This document shows positions 29,341 to 39,394 of a stretch of 64,000 bases of DNA, in pieces. Within the stretch, counting starts at the first letter, position 1; each line of letters opens with the position of its first letter. The DNA lies in the NCBI RefSeq assembly GCF_905397395.1, contig NZ_CAJPVH010000021.1, positions 27,248 to 91,247 on the forward strand. The letters are read 5' to 3'. This DNA is from Cupriavidus campinensis. Its GTDB lineage: Bacteria; Pseudomonadota; Gammaproteobacteria; Burkholderiales; Burkholderiaceae. The translations under genes were made by a program, and so were the position numbers. The notes under the pieces were generated by a model. It was not told the DNA's origin and made no database searches. It worked only from the letters and a program-made list of their open reading frames with translations.

Positions 29341-31935
29341 ATGACGCGCGACGATGCCCTGATCATGGAAATGCCGGTGAGAACGGGGCAGGCGTTCGAC
29401 GTCCTGCTGATGCCCGTGTCCCGGCCCGAACTCGGCGAGATCCGGATCGGGGAGGATTTGTTCGCCATCGGCCGTGGCGAGGCGCCGTTCGTCGCCTATC
29501 CGGCGGAGACGGTCTCGGTACTTTCGCGCCGCCACGCGCGCATTTTTGCCGAGGACGGCGCCGTCTACGTGGCGGACCTCGGCAGCAAGAACGGCACGCG
29601 CGTGAATGGCGATGCCGTGGCCAAGCAGCCGGCGCTGCTGCGCGATGGCGACGAGGTGAGCTTTGGCGCGGCGCTGTCGTACCGCGTGCGCGTCTATCCG
29701 CGGCCCCCGGCGCCGGAGCCGCCACGTCTGGCCGTCACGCTCGCGCCGATCCGCCCGGAAATCGGCTTGCAGCCGGTGGTCGTCTCGGGCTTCCCGTTCC
29801 TCGTCAGCAAGGCCGATGACACCTTCGCGCGCTATCGCGACGACTATCCGCATCAGGTCAACTACCTTTCGCGCCGCCATGCGCACCTGTTCCTGAAGGC
29901 GGGGTCGCCGTGGCTGGAGGACCTGGGCAGCACCAACGGCACCTTCGTCAACGGCGTGCGGCTCGAGGACCAGGCCGTGCGCCTGGAGCCCGGCGATGTG
30001 ATTGCGTTCGGCGGCAGCCATTTCGTCTACCGCGTGGATATCGAGCGTGAAGACGATGCCGACGCCACCGCCACGCGCTCCGTGCTGTACGAGGCACCGC
30101 CGCCTGCGTCTGCGCCAGAGGCAGCGTCCGCGCCTGCCGCCCCCGATTCGCTGGGCGCCGACCCCGACAAGACCACCTTCGTCGGCGCCGCCGATTCCTT
30201 CCTCGACATCTTCTGCGTGGACTATGCCGCCGCGCAGGAGGACGAGGTGAACCCCGAGCCAATGCCAGATGGCGGCCACGCCCAGGCCCACAAGCCGGCG
30301 TCGCGCGGCAAGGTGGCCATGCTGCTCGCCGAGGCGGCGCGCACCTTCGGCATCGATGACCGGCGCAAGCAGGCGCGCGTGGCACGCTGGGGCGCCGTGG
30401 CGCTGCTGCTGGCGGCCATCGGCGGCGGCTACCTGTACTGGCGCGGGGCGCCGGACCGCTCGCTGACCGCGCTGATGGATGCCGGCGAGTACGCCCGCGC
30501 CGCCGCGCTGGCGGACGACTATCTGACGCGGCATCCCGACAACACCCAGTACCAGGCAACCGGCACCGAGGCGCTGATGCGCGCCTGGGTGCCGCCGTGG
30601 ACCGCGCGAGTGCGTGCGAAGGACTTCAGTGGTGCCGACGCCGTGCTGGCCGAGATGCGCGCCCACAGCCGCCATAACGCCGATGGCCGCGCATTGATCG
30701 ACGAACTGGAATGGGTGGCCAGCGTGGCGCGACTGATGGCGGCACGCGGCGGCCCGGACGCCCCGATCCGCATGTATGCCGACGAAGCGCGCATCCGCGC
30801 CCTGGTGGCCCGCTGGGGTACGGACACGGTGGCACACCAGCGCGCGCTCGGCCGCATCGCCAACCAGGTGCCGGTGTTCCGCGACGCCTATGCGGAGGGG
30901 CTGAGCAACCTGCGCAGGCTCCAGAACGAGGATTCGGTGTACCTCGCCGCGATCGACCGCTTCAATGCCGCCATCGCCACCGAACTCGCCCGCGAGCAGC
31001 CCGAGGCGCTGCAGACGATGCTGTCCGACTACAAGGACAAGTACCCGCGCCTGGCCGGGCTGGACCGCGTGGAGAGCGACCTCAAGCAGTACACCGCGCT
31101 GATCGAGTCGCTGCGCCAGCGCGCCACCGGGCCGCTCGTCGCCCAGATGCGCCAGGTCAGCTTCGCCACGCCGCCGTTCAAGGCGCAGTACGAGGCGCTG
31201 CTGGCGGCAAAGCTGCCGCCGGCCGACGTGCAGCGCCAGTACGCGCTGGCCGACGATGCCTGGCGGCGCGGCGACAGCACGGCGGCCATCGACGCGCTGC
31301 GCCAGATCAACAGCGGCCCGTGGGCGGCCGATGTGGCCAAGGACGTGGCGCACAAGCAGCAGGTCGCCGCGCAATTCGCCAAGGTGAAGGAGGGCAGGGC
31401 GGGCAATAGCGGCTACGAGGACGCCTTGCTGGCCTTCTATGCCGCGCTCGACCCGGACGCCGATGCCTATTACGTGAAGGCCATCGACGCCGACGTCAAC
31501 ACGATCCGCGAGGCGGCGCTGCGCCGCGCCAACCAGCTGCTGAACCGCGCCGCCACGCAGTGGCGGCAGTACCGCAACAACGGGCTGATTGCGGGCGAGC
31601 AGCGGCTGGAGGCGGGTATCTCGCCGAAGTTCCGCGCGCAGGCCCGTCTGCTGGCCGAGGCGCAGGGCGACGCCCGCCAGGGCTTGCGCATCTACAGCCA
31701 GCTCAAGGCCGGCGACATGGCGGAGTGGACCAAGGTGCGCGACGAGATCCAGGCCGAGGTAGACCTCCAGCGGCGCTCGCTCAACGACCTGCGCATGGTG
31801 CTGGACCCGGCCGTGCTGCGCGCCAAGCTCGAACTGGTGGGCGAAGGCAGCAAGGGCGCCGCACCCGACGCCGCACCCGAGGGCGCCACCCCCGCCACCC
31901 CTGCCAGCACTACCGCATCCGGAGGCGCGCGATGA
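29341..31935 (+). CDS. Double-FHA membrane protein with long periplasmic domain
   Basis: An 864-residue protein that should read phosphothreonine signals. FHA domain 1 spans about residues 30-115 (GRGEAPF, LSRRHARI, DLGSKNGTRVNG) and FHA domain 2 about 140-230 (YLSRRHAHLF, DLGSTNGTFVNG). Both have the conserved GR/SxxH/NG ligand pattern, although the first residue of the second domain loop is degenerate. An acidic linker and one transmembrane helix (about 349-366) precede some 490 residues of helical periplasmic sequence of no family I recognise. The stop overlaps the HlyD start (ATGA). It likely couples kinase activity to the exporter, by inference from operon position. Confidence 0.85.
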   Translation: MTRDDALIMEMPVRTGQAFDVLLMPVSRPELGEIRIGEDLFAIGRGEAPFVAYPAETVSVLSRRHARIFAEDGAVYVADLGSKNGTRVNGDAVAKQPALLRDGDEVSFGAALSYRVRVYPRPPAPEPPRLAVTLAPIRPEIGLQPVVVSGFPFLVSKADDTFARYRDDYPHQVNYLSRRHAHLFLKAGSPWLEDLGSTNGTFVNGVRLEDQAVRLEPGDVIAFGGSHFVYRVDIEREDDADATATRSVLYEAPPPASAPEAASAPAAPDSLGADPDKTTFVGAADSFLDIFCVDYAAAQEDEVNPEPMPDGGHAQAHKPASRGKVAMLLAEAARTFGIDDRRKQARVARWGAVALLLAAIGGGYLYWRGAPDRSLTALMDAGEYARAAALADDYLTRHPDNTQYQATGTEALMRAWVPPWTARVRAKDFSGADAVLAEMRAHSRHNADGRALIDELEWVASVARLMAARGGPDAPIRMYADEARIRALVARWGTDTVAHQRALGRIANQVPVFRDAYAEGLSNLRRLQNEDSVYLAAIDRFNAAIATELAREQPEALQTMLSDYKDKYPRLAGLDRVESDLKQYTALIESLRQRATGPLVAQMRQVSFATPPFKAQYEALLAAKLPPADVQRQYALADDAWRRGDSTAAIDALRQINSGPWAADVAKDVAHKQQVAAQFAKVKEGRAGNSGYEDALLAFYAALDPDADAYYVKAIDADVNTIREAALRRANQLLNRAATQWRQYRNNGLIAGEQRLEAGISPKFRAQARLLAEAQGDARQGLRIYSQLKAGDMAEWTKVRDEIQAEVDLQRRSLNDLRMVLDPAVLRAKLELVGEGSKGAAPDAAPEGATPATPASTTASGGAR

Positions 31936-33314
31936 GCGAGGATCCCCGCGACAGCAAGCTGCGCCCGCTCAACGAGGCGCTGGAGGACCACAGCGCCGAA
32001 GGCATCGCCATCTTGAGTTCCGAGCCCTGGCGGCTGTCGATGCTGACCGTGGTCATCACCGGCGCGCTGGTGATCTGCGCGCTGATCTGGTCATTCTTCG
32101 GGCATGCCGATGTCATCGTGACGGCGCACGGCACGCTGGCGCCGGAGTCGGAGGTGCGCCGCTTCTACGCGCCCGTCGATGGCGAACTGGCCGACCTCTA
32201 CGTGGCCGAGGGCCAGCCGGTGTCGAAGGATGACGTGCTGGCGCGGCTCAACGCGCGCGGCGCGATCGAGGCGGCGGCCAGCGCGCTGGAGGCGCAGCTG
32301 AAGCTGGAGGACTCCGAGCGCGAGTGGAAGCAGTTTCCCGAGCGCAAGGTGCTGATGGAGCGCCGCGCGCAGGCGCTCAAGCAGCAGATCGAACTGGCCA
32401 CGCGCCAGCACGAGAACCGCATGGCCGAGGGCACCACGCGGTTGGCCGAGCAGCAGCGCGCGCAGTTGCAGGAGGCGCGCAGCAACCTCGAGAACGCCCG
32501 CCGTGCGCGCGACTTCGCCCGGCAGGAGCAGGACCGCTACGCGCGGCTGTTCGCGCTGCCGGCGGGCGGCGGGGTGTCGCAGTCGCAGGTGGAAGGCAAG
32601 CGCGCCATTACCCAGGACGCCGAGAACAACCTGCGCGTGGCGCAGTCGCGGCTGACCGAGCTGGACGCGCGGCTCTCGCAGCAATACACGCAGGCCAGCG
32701 CCCAGCTGGAGGGCAGCGGCCAGGAGCTGGCCAACCTGCGCATCCAGTACGACGCCGCGATGCGCGAGATCAGCAACACCGAGGACAAGCTGCGCCTGCA
32801 GGTGCAGACCGCCCGCCTCGTGGCGGAGGCCGCCGCGCGCATCAAGTTCGAGAACATCGACAAGGACAACTTCCTGCTGATCGTGGCGCCGGTGTCGGGC
32901 GTGATTACCGACGTCACCTCCACCCAGCGCGGCGACAAGGTGCAGGCCAACGCGCCGCTCGGCGGCATCGCCCCAAAGGATGCCCGGCCGATGCTGCGCA
33001 TCGAGATTGCCGAGCGCGACCGCGCCTTCCTGCGCGAGGGCCTGCCGGTGAAGCTCAAGTTCAACGCGTTTCCGTACCAGCGCTACGGGCTGATCGCGGG
33101 CACGCTGGAGTACATCTCGCCGGCCACCAAGCCGTCGGGGCCGGACAAGCAGCCCGTGTACGAGGGGCGCGTGCGGCTGGCGCAGGACTACTACGCCGTG
33201 GCCAGCAACCGCTACCCGCTGCGTTACGGCATGACCGCCACGGCGGAGATCGTGGTGCGTGAGCGCCGCCTGATCGACCTCGGGCTTGACCCGTTCCGGC
33301 AGGTGGCGGGCTGA
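31932..33314 (+). CDS. HlyD-type periplasmic adaptor of a type I secretion system
   Basis: A 460-residue membrane fusion protein. A single transmembrane helix lies at about 35-56, followed by a biotinyl-lipoyl half-motif (VDGELADLYVAEGQPVSKDDVLARL), a roughly 200-residue coiled-coil hairpin and the second half-motif (APVSGVITDVTSTQRGDKVQANAPLGGI), ending in the beta-barrel. It bridges the ABC transporter and the NodT-type channel. Four-base overlap with the FHA gene shows translational coupling. Confidence 0.9.
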   Translation: MSEDPRDSKLRPLNEALEDHSAEGIAILSSEPWRLSMLTVVITGALVICALIWSFFGHADVIVTAHGTLAPESEVRRFYAPVDGELADLYVAEGQPVSKDDVLARLNARGAIEAAASALEAQLKLEDSEREWKQFPERKVLMERRAQALKQQIELATRQHENRMAEGTTRLAEQQRAQLQEARSNLENARRARDFARQEQDRYARLFALPAGGGVSQSQVEGKRAITQDAENNLRVAQSRLTELDARLSQQYTQASAQLEGSGQELANLRIQYDAAMREISNTEDKLRLQVQTARLVAEAAARIKFENIDKDNFLLIVAPVSGVITDVTSTQRGDKVQANAPLGGIAPKDARPMLRIEIAERDRAFLREGLPVKLKFNAFPYQRYGLIAGTLEYISPATKPSGPDKQPVYEGRVRLAQDYYAVASNRYPLRYGMTATAEIVVRERRLIDLGLDPFRQVAG

Positions 33315-33345
33315 ACAGATTCCAGCAATAAAAAAGGAGAGGGCG

Positions 33346-34098
33346 ATGACAGCCATCGTGCGGATCGACGAGGAAGTGATCGGCGTCGACGAATTCGTGA
33401 GGGTACTCAAGCTCACCGGCCAGTTCGAGGGGCTGGTGGAGCAGCTCGTGCGTGACAAGCTGACCGCCCACGCGGCGCGGCGGCACGGCGTCAAGCTGGC
33501 GCCGGCGGAGATCCAGGAGCGCGCCGACCAGTTCCGCCGCGTGCAGGGGCTGCATCGCGCGGCGGACATGAACCATTATCTCGACGCGCTCGGCATCACC
33601 CTGGACGAGTTCGAGGCGTTCATCACCGACAGCCTCTACCAGGAGAAGATGCTGGCCGAGGTCTGCAATGACGCAGCCATGGAGACCTACTTCCAGCTCA
33701 ACTCGCCCAAGTTCGACAGCATCGAGGTGAGCCATATCGTCGTGGATACCGAGGGCAAGGCGCGCGAGCTGGTCTCCTACCTCCAGGACGACCCGGACAG
33801 CTTCGCCGAGATGGCGCGCGAGCACTCCATAGCCGATACGCGCGAGCAGGGCGGCGACATCGGCAAGGTGCTGCGCGGCTCGCTCAAGAGCGACATCGAG
33901 GCCAAGGTCTTCAATGCCGAGCCGGGCGCCCTGCTGGGGCCGTTCCCGGCGGCGGACCGCTCGTTCTTCGAGGTGTTCCTGGTGCGGGCCAAGCATCCGG
34001 CGCGGCTCGATGCTGACGTGGCCGTGGAGGTGCGCCGGCTGCTGCGCGAGGAATGGCTGATGGCCAGGGCTCAGGAACATGTCATCCAAGCCCGCTAG
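33346..34098 (+). CDS. Parvulin-type peptidyl-prolyl isomerase of the export operon
   Basis: A 250-residue protein with a SurA-like helical N-terminus and a rotamase domain at about residues 125-215 (SIEVSHIVVDT, FAEMAREHSIAD, GGDIGKVLRG). It has no signal peptide or membrane segment, so it is either cytoplasmic or exported by an unrecognised route. Similar PPIase genes accompany C39 exporters in some cyanobacterial double-glycine peptide systems, from general knowledge. AAAGGAGAGGG precedes the ATG at 33346. Its 3' end overlaps the ABC transporter start by 20 bases. Confidence 0.82.
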   Translation: MTAIVRIDEEVIGVDEFVRVLKLTGQFEGLVEQLVRDKLTAHAARRHGVKLAPAEIQERADQFRRVQGLHRAADMNHYLDALGITLDEFEAFITDSLYQEKMLAEVCNDAAMETYFQLNSPKFDSIEVSHIVVDTEGKARELVSYLQDDPDSFAEMAREHSIADTREQGGDIGKVLRGSLKSDIEAKVFNAEPGALLGPFPAADRSFFEVFLVRAKHPARLDADVAVEVRRLLREEWLMARAQEHVIQAR

Positions 34099-37000
34099 CG
34101 ATGCCGCCGCCGAGGCGCTCCCGCCAGGGGCCGCCCCCACGCTGGCCGCCCCGACGCTAGCCGATTTCCTCGCCACGGTGGAGATCCTCTCGCCACTCTC
34201 GCGCGAGGAACTCGAACGGCTGGCCGCCAGCGCGCGCACGCTGACCTTCGGCTTCGGCGACACGGTCTGCAATGCCGGCGACCCGGCCGAGGGTATTTTC
34301 ATCGTCCGGGCCGGCTCGGTGCGCGTGTTCAACGAGGAGCACGGCAAGGAAATCAGCATGGGCGTGCGCAAGGCCGGCGAGGTCTTTGCCGATATCGCCT
34401 TGCTGCGCGAGTACCGGCACGAGTCCTCCGTGCGGGCGTCGGGCAAGACCGAGCTGATCACGATTCCGCGCAGCGTGTCGGAGCCGGTGGTTGGCGGCAA
34501 CCCGGCCGCGCTGGCCTTCATCACCAGCTACGTGGCGATCAGCTCGGCTGGCGGCTTCGTCGCGCGGCTGTTCGATTTGCGCGGCAAGCTGGACAAGAGC
34601 GAACTCGAAGACGCCGTGCGCAGCGTGGGCGTGAAGCGTGTGGCGGCCGGCAAGCCCATCCTCCAGCAGGACGGCCGCGACGACCGCCGCCTCTACGTGG
34701 TGCGGCAGGGCACGGTGCGGATCGTGCGCGAGGAGGACGGCGACACCTTCCCGCTCGCCACGCTCGGCCAGGGCGAGATCTTCGGCGAACGGGCCTGTGT
34801 GATGCGGCAGGAGCAGATCGCCTCGGCCATCGCCGAAACCGATACGCGGCTGCTGGTGATTCCCGAGAAGACGGTCCAGCTGATCCTGGAGCGCAACGTG
34901 CGGCTGCGCGAGGTGCTGGAGGAACGCATCCGCGCGGTAGACCGCGAGCTGCACCGCCAGAAGAAGCTGGCCGAGCGGCGCAAGCGGCCGGTGCTGCTCG
35001 ATCTCCATTCCAAGCCGGAGTTCGGCGAGCGCGTGATCCGGCGCTTCGCACTGGTGGAGCAGGCCGAGGAGATGGATTGCGGCGCCGCCTGCCTGGCGAT
35101 GATCTGCCGGCACCACGGCATACCGATGACGCTGGGCAAGCTGCGCGAGCTGGCCAACGTGACCACCTCCGGCGCCACGCTGGACAGCCTGGCGCGCGCG
35201 GGCGAGTCGCTCGGCTTCACCACGCGCGGTGTGCAATGCACGCGCGACGCGCTGCAGGGCTTTGAGCTGCCGTTCATCGTGCACTGGGAGGGCTACCACT
35301 ACGTGGTGGTGTACGGCATCTCGGCGCGCCATGTCTGGGTGGCCGACCCCGCCATCGGCTTCCGCAAGATGAGCACGGAGGAGTTCGAGCGCGGCTGGAG
35401 CGGCACCTGCCTGCTCTTCACGGCCGGCGAGAGCATGGCCGAGCTGGCCGTGGCGCGCTCGCCCTGGCTGCGCTTCATCGGCTATCTGGCGCCGTACAAG
35501 CGCATCCTCGCGCACCTGTTCCTGGCCACCTTCGTGATCCAGATGCTCGGGGTGGTGCCGCCGCTGATCATCCAGAACATCCTCGACGGCGTGGTGGTGC
35601 ACCAGAACGTCGGCCTGCTGCACCTGCTGATCCTGGGGCTGGTGATCTCCAGCGTGTTCACCCAGCTGATGGCGACCGTCCGTGCGTACCTGGCCAACTT
35701 CATGGTGCGTAATATGGACTTCGCGATGATGTCGCACTTCTTCAAGCACACGCTGTCTTTGCCGCTGTCGTTCTTCGCCAAGCGCAAGACCGGCGACATC
35801 TTCGCGCGCTTCCAGGAGAACCAGACGATCCGGGCCTTCCTGACCGAATCCACGGTGACCACGGCGCTGAACCTGCTGATGGTGTTCATCTACTTCACCA
35901 TCATGTTCTTCTACAACGTCAAGCTGACGCTGTTGCTGATCGCCTTCATCATCCCGATTGCCGCGCTGACCGTTATCGTCACGCCGAAGGTGAAGACCTA
36001 CGCGCGCGACGTGTTCGCGGCCTCGACCGACGCCAAGTCGTACCTGATGGAGACGCTGGGCGGGGCGGAGACGGTGAAGGGCATGGGCATCGAGCGGCCG
36101 GTGCGGCTGCGCTGGGAGCGCAAGTACGCCAAGGCGCTGGAAAAGCAGTACCAGGCCCAGTCCTTCCACATCCTGGTCGGGCTGGTCAGCCAGGTCCTGA
36201 ACGCGGCCACGACCATCGCCGTGCTGTGGGTGGGCGCCACGCTGGTGCTGGAGCGCGAGCTGACCATCGGCCAGCTGATCGCCTTCAACGCCTTCATGGG
36301 CAGCGTGCTGGCCCCGGTGATGGGGCTGGTGGCGCTGTGGAGCCAGCTCAACGACGCCGGCGTGGCAATGGAGCGGCTGGGCGACGTGCTGGACCTGGAG
36401 CCGGAGCAGAAGCCGCAGGACGTGCTGTCGCGCGTGATGCTGCCGGACCTCCAGGGCGATATCCGCTTCGAGGGCGTGTACTTCCGCTACGGCGGCGAGG
36501 ACACCCCCTACGTGCTCGAGAACATCAGCTTCCATATGCGGCCCGGCGAGATGGTGGCCATCGTGGGCCGCAGCGGCTCCGGCAAGACCACGCTGGCCAA
36601 GCTGCTGGTGGGCTTCTACAAGCCGTGCGAGGGGTCGATGTCGGTGGATGGCTATGACCTCAACGTGATCGACGCCGGCTTCTATCGCGCCCAGGTGGGC
36701 TATGTGATGCAGACCAACCTGCTGTTCTCGGGCACCATCGCCGAGAACGTCGCCTGCGGCGAAGACAGCCCCGACCGCCGCCGCATCGAGGAAGTGGCGA
36801 AGATGGCGGACGCGCACGCCTTCATCTCCAAGCTGCCGCTCGGCTACGAGCAGGTGGTGGGCGAGCGCGGCATCGGGCTGTCGGGCGGGCAGATCCAGCG
36901 GCTGTGCATCGCGCGGGCGCTGTACCACGACCCGCGCCTGCTGGTGTTCGACGAGGCCACCTCGGCGCTGGACACGCAGTCGGAGAGCAACATCCTCGCC

Positions 37001-37189
37001 AACATGCAGGAGATCCTGCGCGGGCGCACGGCGGTGATCATCGCGCACCGGCTCAGTACGATCATGCAGGCGGACAAGATCCTCGTGCTGTACGAAGGCG
37101 GCATCGTGGAGCAGGGGCGGCACGAGGAACTGCTCGCGCGCCGCGGCATGTACTACCAGTTGGTTCAGAAACAGTTGAGCGCGGCATGA
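34079..37189 (+). CDS. C39-peptidase ABC exporter with two cyclic-nucleotide-binding-like domains
   Basis: A 1036-residue bacteriocin-type transporter. Two cNMP-binding-like beta-barrels span about 35-150 and 180-290. The C39 peptidase follows, with oxyanion Q328, catalytic C334 in MDCGAACLAMI, H407 in GYHYVVVYGI and D423 in VADPAIG, so the triad is complete. Six membrane segments lie at about 465-750 and the ATPase domain has GRSGSGKT, LSGGQ and LLVFDEATSALD. It should remove the Gly-Gly leader and export the core. The extra sensory domains suggest gating by a nucleotide or by protein contacts; the phosphate-binding cassette is not well preserved in either, so ligand binding is uncertain. 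Confidence 0.92.
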   Translation: MSSKPASDAAAEALPPGAAPTLAAPTLADFLATVEILSPLSREELERLAASARTLTFGFGDTVCNAGDPAEGIFIVRAGSVRVFNEEHGKEISMGVRKAGEVFADIALLREYRHESSVRASGKTELITIPRSVSEPVVGGNPAALAFITSYVAISSAGGFVARLFDLRGKLDKSELEDAVRSVGVKRVAAGKPILQQDGRDDRRLYVVRQGTVRIVREEDGDTFPLATLGQGEIFGERACVMRQEQIASAIAETDTRLLVIPEKTVQLILERNVRLREVLEERIRAVDRELHRQKKLAERRKRPVLLDLHSKPEFGERVIRRFALVEQAEEMDCGAACLAMICRHHGIPMTLGKLRELANVTTSGATLDSLARAGESLGFTTRGVQCTRDALQGFELPFIVHWEGYHYVVVYGISARHVWVADPAIGFRKMSTEEFERGWSGTCLLFTAGESMAELAVARSPWLRFIGYLAPYKRILAHLFLATFVIQMLGVVPPLIIQNILDGVVVHQNVGLLHLLILGLVISSVFTQLMATVRAYLANFMVRNMDFAMMSHFFKHTLSLPLSFFAKRKTGDIFARFQENQTIRAFLTESTVTTALNLLMVFIYFTIMFFYNVKLTLLLIAFIIPIAALTVIVTPKVKTYARDVFAASTDAKSYLMETLGGAETVKGMGIERPVRLRWERKYAKALEKQYQAQSFHILVGLVSQVLNAATTIAVLWVGATLVLERELTIGQLIAFNAFMGSVLAPVMGLVALWSQLNDAGVAMERLGDVLDLEPEQKPQDVLSRVMLPDLQGDIRFEGVYFRYGGEDTPYVLENISFHMRPGEMVAIVGRSGSGKTTLAKLLVGFYKPCEGSMSVDGYDLNVIDAGFYRAQVGYVMQTNLLFSGTIAENVACGEDSPDRRRIEEVAKMADAHAFISKLPLGYEQVVGERGIGLSGGQIQRLCIARALYHDPRLLVFDEATSALDTQSESNILANMQEILRGRTAVIIAHRLSTIMQADKILVLYEGGIVEQGRHEELLARRGMYYQLVQKQLSAA

Positions 37190-38502
37190 AGCTATTCAAC
37201 CAGGGCACGCCTGTTACCTCCGCGGTGTCGTTTGCCGGGCTGATCGAGAAGATCGAGATCCTGCGCTCCACGCTGCGCTGGTCGTCGCGGCTGGAGCGGC
37301 CCGAGATCGAGAAGCTGCTCAAGCAGGCCACCACGCTGCGCGACGAGGTGATGGGGCTGTCGCACAAGGAGCGCTTCGTGGCGGCAGCGTCGGCCGAGCC
37401 CGAGGCGGTGACCGAGGTGGAGCCGGTGGACCTGTCCTCGCGCGAGCGGCGCCAGGCGCTGATGGAGCGCAGCTTCATCTTCGAGGGCACCTTCGGCGAC
37501 AACCCCAAGCTGCTGGAGGCGCTGGAGATTGCCGAAAAAGCCTCCCCGACCGACCTCCCGGTGCTGATCGACGGCGAAAGCGGCACCGGCAAGGAGCTGA
37601 TGGCGAAGGTGATCCACGCCAACGGCTCGCGCACGGACAAGCCGTTCATCTCGGTCAACTGCGGGGCGATTCCGGACAGCCTGCTCGAATCGGAACTGTT
37701 CGGCCACAAGAAGGGCGCGTTCACGGGCGCCGCCAACGACCGGCGCGGCAAGTTCGAGAGCGCCCACACCGGCACGATCTTCCTCGACGAGATCGGCGAA
37801 CTGCCCCTGGTCGGGCAGGTCAAGCTGCTGCGCGTGCTGGAGGCGCACGAGATCCAGCGCGTGGGCTCCGACGAGGTGATCTCCGTGGACGCCCGCATCG
37901 TGGCCGCCACCAACAAGGACCTACGGCGGATGAGCCAGGAAGGCACTTTCCGCGAAGACCTCTTCTACCGGCTCAGCGTGATTCATGTGACGTTACCGGC
38001 ACTGCGCGAGCGGCGCGACGAGATCGCGCTGCTGGTGGCCTATTTCGGCGATGAGTCCGCCGGCCAGTTGAAGCGCCGTCCGGTCAAGCTGACGCCCCGC
38101 CTGCGCGACTTCCTGATGCACTACGACTACCCCGGCAATATCCGCGAACTGCGCAACCTGATGTACCGGATTTCCTGCCTGGCCGGCGATACGGCCGATC
38201 TGGCCCACCTGCCGCAGGACATCCGTCCCCGGCCGGCGGGGCTGTCCGTGGTGGCGGGGGCAGGGCGCGCCGGCGTGGCGGACGTGACCACGGCCACCTC
38301 GCTGGCCGAGGCCAAGCGCGCCGCCAGCGACGAGGCCGAACGGGCCTTCCTCGAACGGGGCCTGCAGGAGGTGGGCGGCACGGTGGCGGAGCTGGCGCGG
38401 CGCTTCGAGATGAATCGCTCGCACGTGCAGATGCTGCTCAAGAAGCACGGCATCCATTCGAAGGATTTCCGGGGCAGCCGGACGGCGGAGGGTGGGAAGT
38501 AG
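37186..38502 (+). CDS. Sigma-54-dependent activator (AAA+ plus Fis-type HTH)
   Basis: A 438-residue bacterial enhancer-binding protein. The AAA+ domain has Walker A GESGTGKE (130-137), the sigma-54 contact loop GAFTGA (177-182) and Walker [10 protein letters not shown] (about 197-205). The C-terminal HTH lies at about 395-425 ([21 protein letters not shown]). The first 95 residues are a helical region with no receiver, PAS, GAF or FHA domain. The ATG overlaps the transporter stop, so activator and exporter are coexpressed. Its likely targets are the four GG-N10-GC promoters in this cluster. Confidence 0.93.
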   Translation: MKLFNQGTPVTSAVSFAGLIEKIEILRSTLRWSSRLERPEIEKLLKQATTLRDEVMGLSHKERFVAAASAEPEAVTEVEPVDLSSRERRQALMERSFIFEGTFGDNPKLLEALEIAEKASPTDLPVLIDGESGTGKELMAKVIHANGSRTDKPFISVNCGAIPDSLLESELFGHKKGAFTGAANDRRGKFESAHTGTIFLDEIGELPLVGQVKLLRVLEAHEIQRVGSDEVISVDARIVAATNKDLRRMSQEGTFREDLFYRLSVIHVTLPALRERRDEIALLVAYFGDESAGQLKRRPVKLTPRLRDFLMHYDYPGNIRELRNLMYRISCLAGDTADLAHLPQDIRPRPAGLSVVAGAGRAGVADVTTATSLAEAKRAASDEAERAFLERGLQEVGGTVAELARRFEMNRSHVQMLLKKHGIHSKDFRGSRTAEGGK

Positions 38503-38511
38503 GCTCGCGGC

Positions 38512-39384
38512 TCAGACTTCCGGATTGAGCAGGGTCATGTCGGAGCCGCCGCCGATGTCCTCGGCGCGCAGCACGACGACGGAGACGTTGTCGTGCCCGC
38601 CATTCACCAGCGCTTGCTGCACCAGTTCGTTGGCTGCCGCCGCGCAGTCCCCCGCGCTGGCCGCCAGCACCGCCGCGATGCCGGCATCCTCCACCTCGTT
38701 GCTCAGGCCGTCGCTGCAGAGCAGGAACATGTCGCCGTCGCCCACTTCGAGCGTCAGTACGTCGAGGTCTAGCCGGGTGGCGGCGCCCACGGCGCGCGTG
38801 ATGGTGTTGTGGGCGGGATGGTGCTTGGCCTCCTCGGCCGTAATCAGCCCCCGGGCGCGCAGCCGCTCCACCTGGCTGTGGTCGCGCGTGAGCTGTTTCA
38901 GGTGGCCGGCCCGGAAAAGATAGAGCCGGCTGTCGCCGGCCCAGAGGCACCCGCAACGCCGCTCACAGGCCAGCATCGCCACGACGGTGCTGCCGATCAC
39001 CCGCACCTTCATCCGCGCGGCTTCGTCGATCAGCGCCTGGTTCACGGCAAGGAGCGCTGTGCGGGCGTCGTCCAGCGCGCCATCCAGGCTGCCGGGCGGC
39101 CCCAGGCCGGAGAGGGCCTGGACGATGGCGCGGCTGGCGAAGTCGCCGACGGCATGGCCGCCCATGCCGTCGGCCACCGCCCAGATGCCGCGTTCGGGCA
39201 GGTCCAGGCATGCGTCCTCGTTGCGTCCCCGCACCCGGCCGACGTCCGTGGCGGCGGCCGAGCTCCAGCGGAATTCCGTTGCGCAGGTCACGGTGTGCTC
39301 CGGCGCGGAAGAAAGCGGCTCCGCGCAAGCGCCGCCCCCCGGGGCAGCATCAAAGGGTGGCCGGTGGGAGTGCTCCCCGGCCAC
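38512..39384 (-). CDS. PP2C-family protein phosphatase
   Basis: A 290-residue Ser/Thr phosphatase of the PppA/Stp1 type. All metal motifs are present: RGRNEDA, VADGMGGHA, WAGDSRLY, TRDHS, LLCSDGLS and GGHDNVSVVVL. It should reverse phosphorylation by the cluster kinase. The reading frame opens with GTG ten bases after the peptide 5 stop; a GTG at 39291 with GGAG at good spacing gives the family-typical N-terminus and may be the real start. It converges on the sigma-54 activator gene with nine bases between the stops. Confidence 0.9.
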   Translation of the reverse strand: MAGEHSHRPPFDAAPGGGACAEPLSSAPEHTVTCATEFRWSSAAATDVGRVRGRNEDACLDLPERGIWAVADGMGGHAVGDFASRAIVQALSGLGPPGSLDGALDDARTALLAVNQALIDEAARMKVRVIGSTVVAMLACERRCGCLWAGDSRLYLFRAGHLKQLTRDHSQVERLRARGLITAEEAKHHPAHNTITRAVGAATRLDLDVLTLEVGDGDMFLLCSDGLSNEVEDAGIAAVLAASAGDCAAAANELVQQALVNGGHDNVSVVVLRAEDIGGGSDMTLLNPEV

Positions 39385-39394
39385 CGGGCAGGAC

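Noticed and set aside
30000..37123. Very long minus-strand frames opposite the FHA and transporter genes
   Set aside because: Shadow frames of strongly supported genes; His/Arg/Gln-rich composition without any domain.
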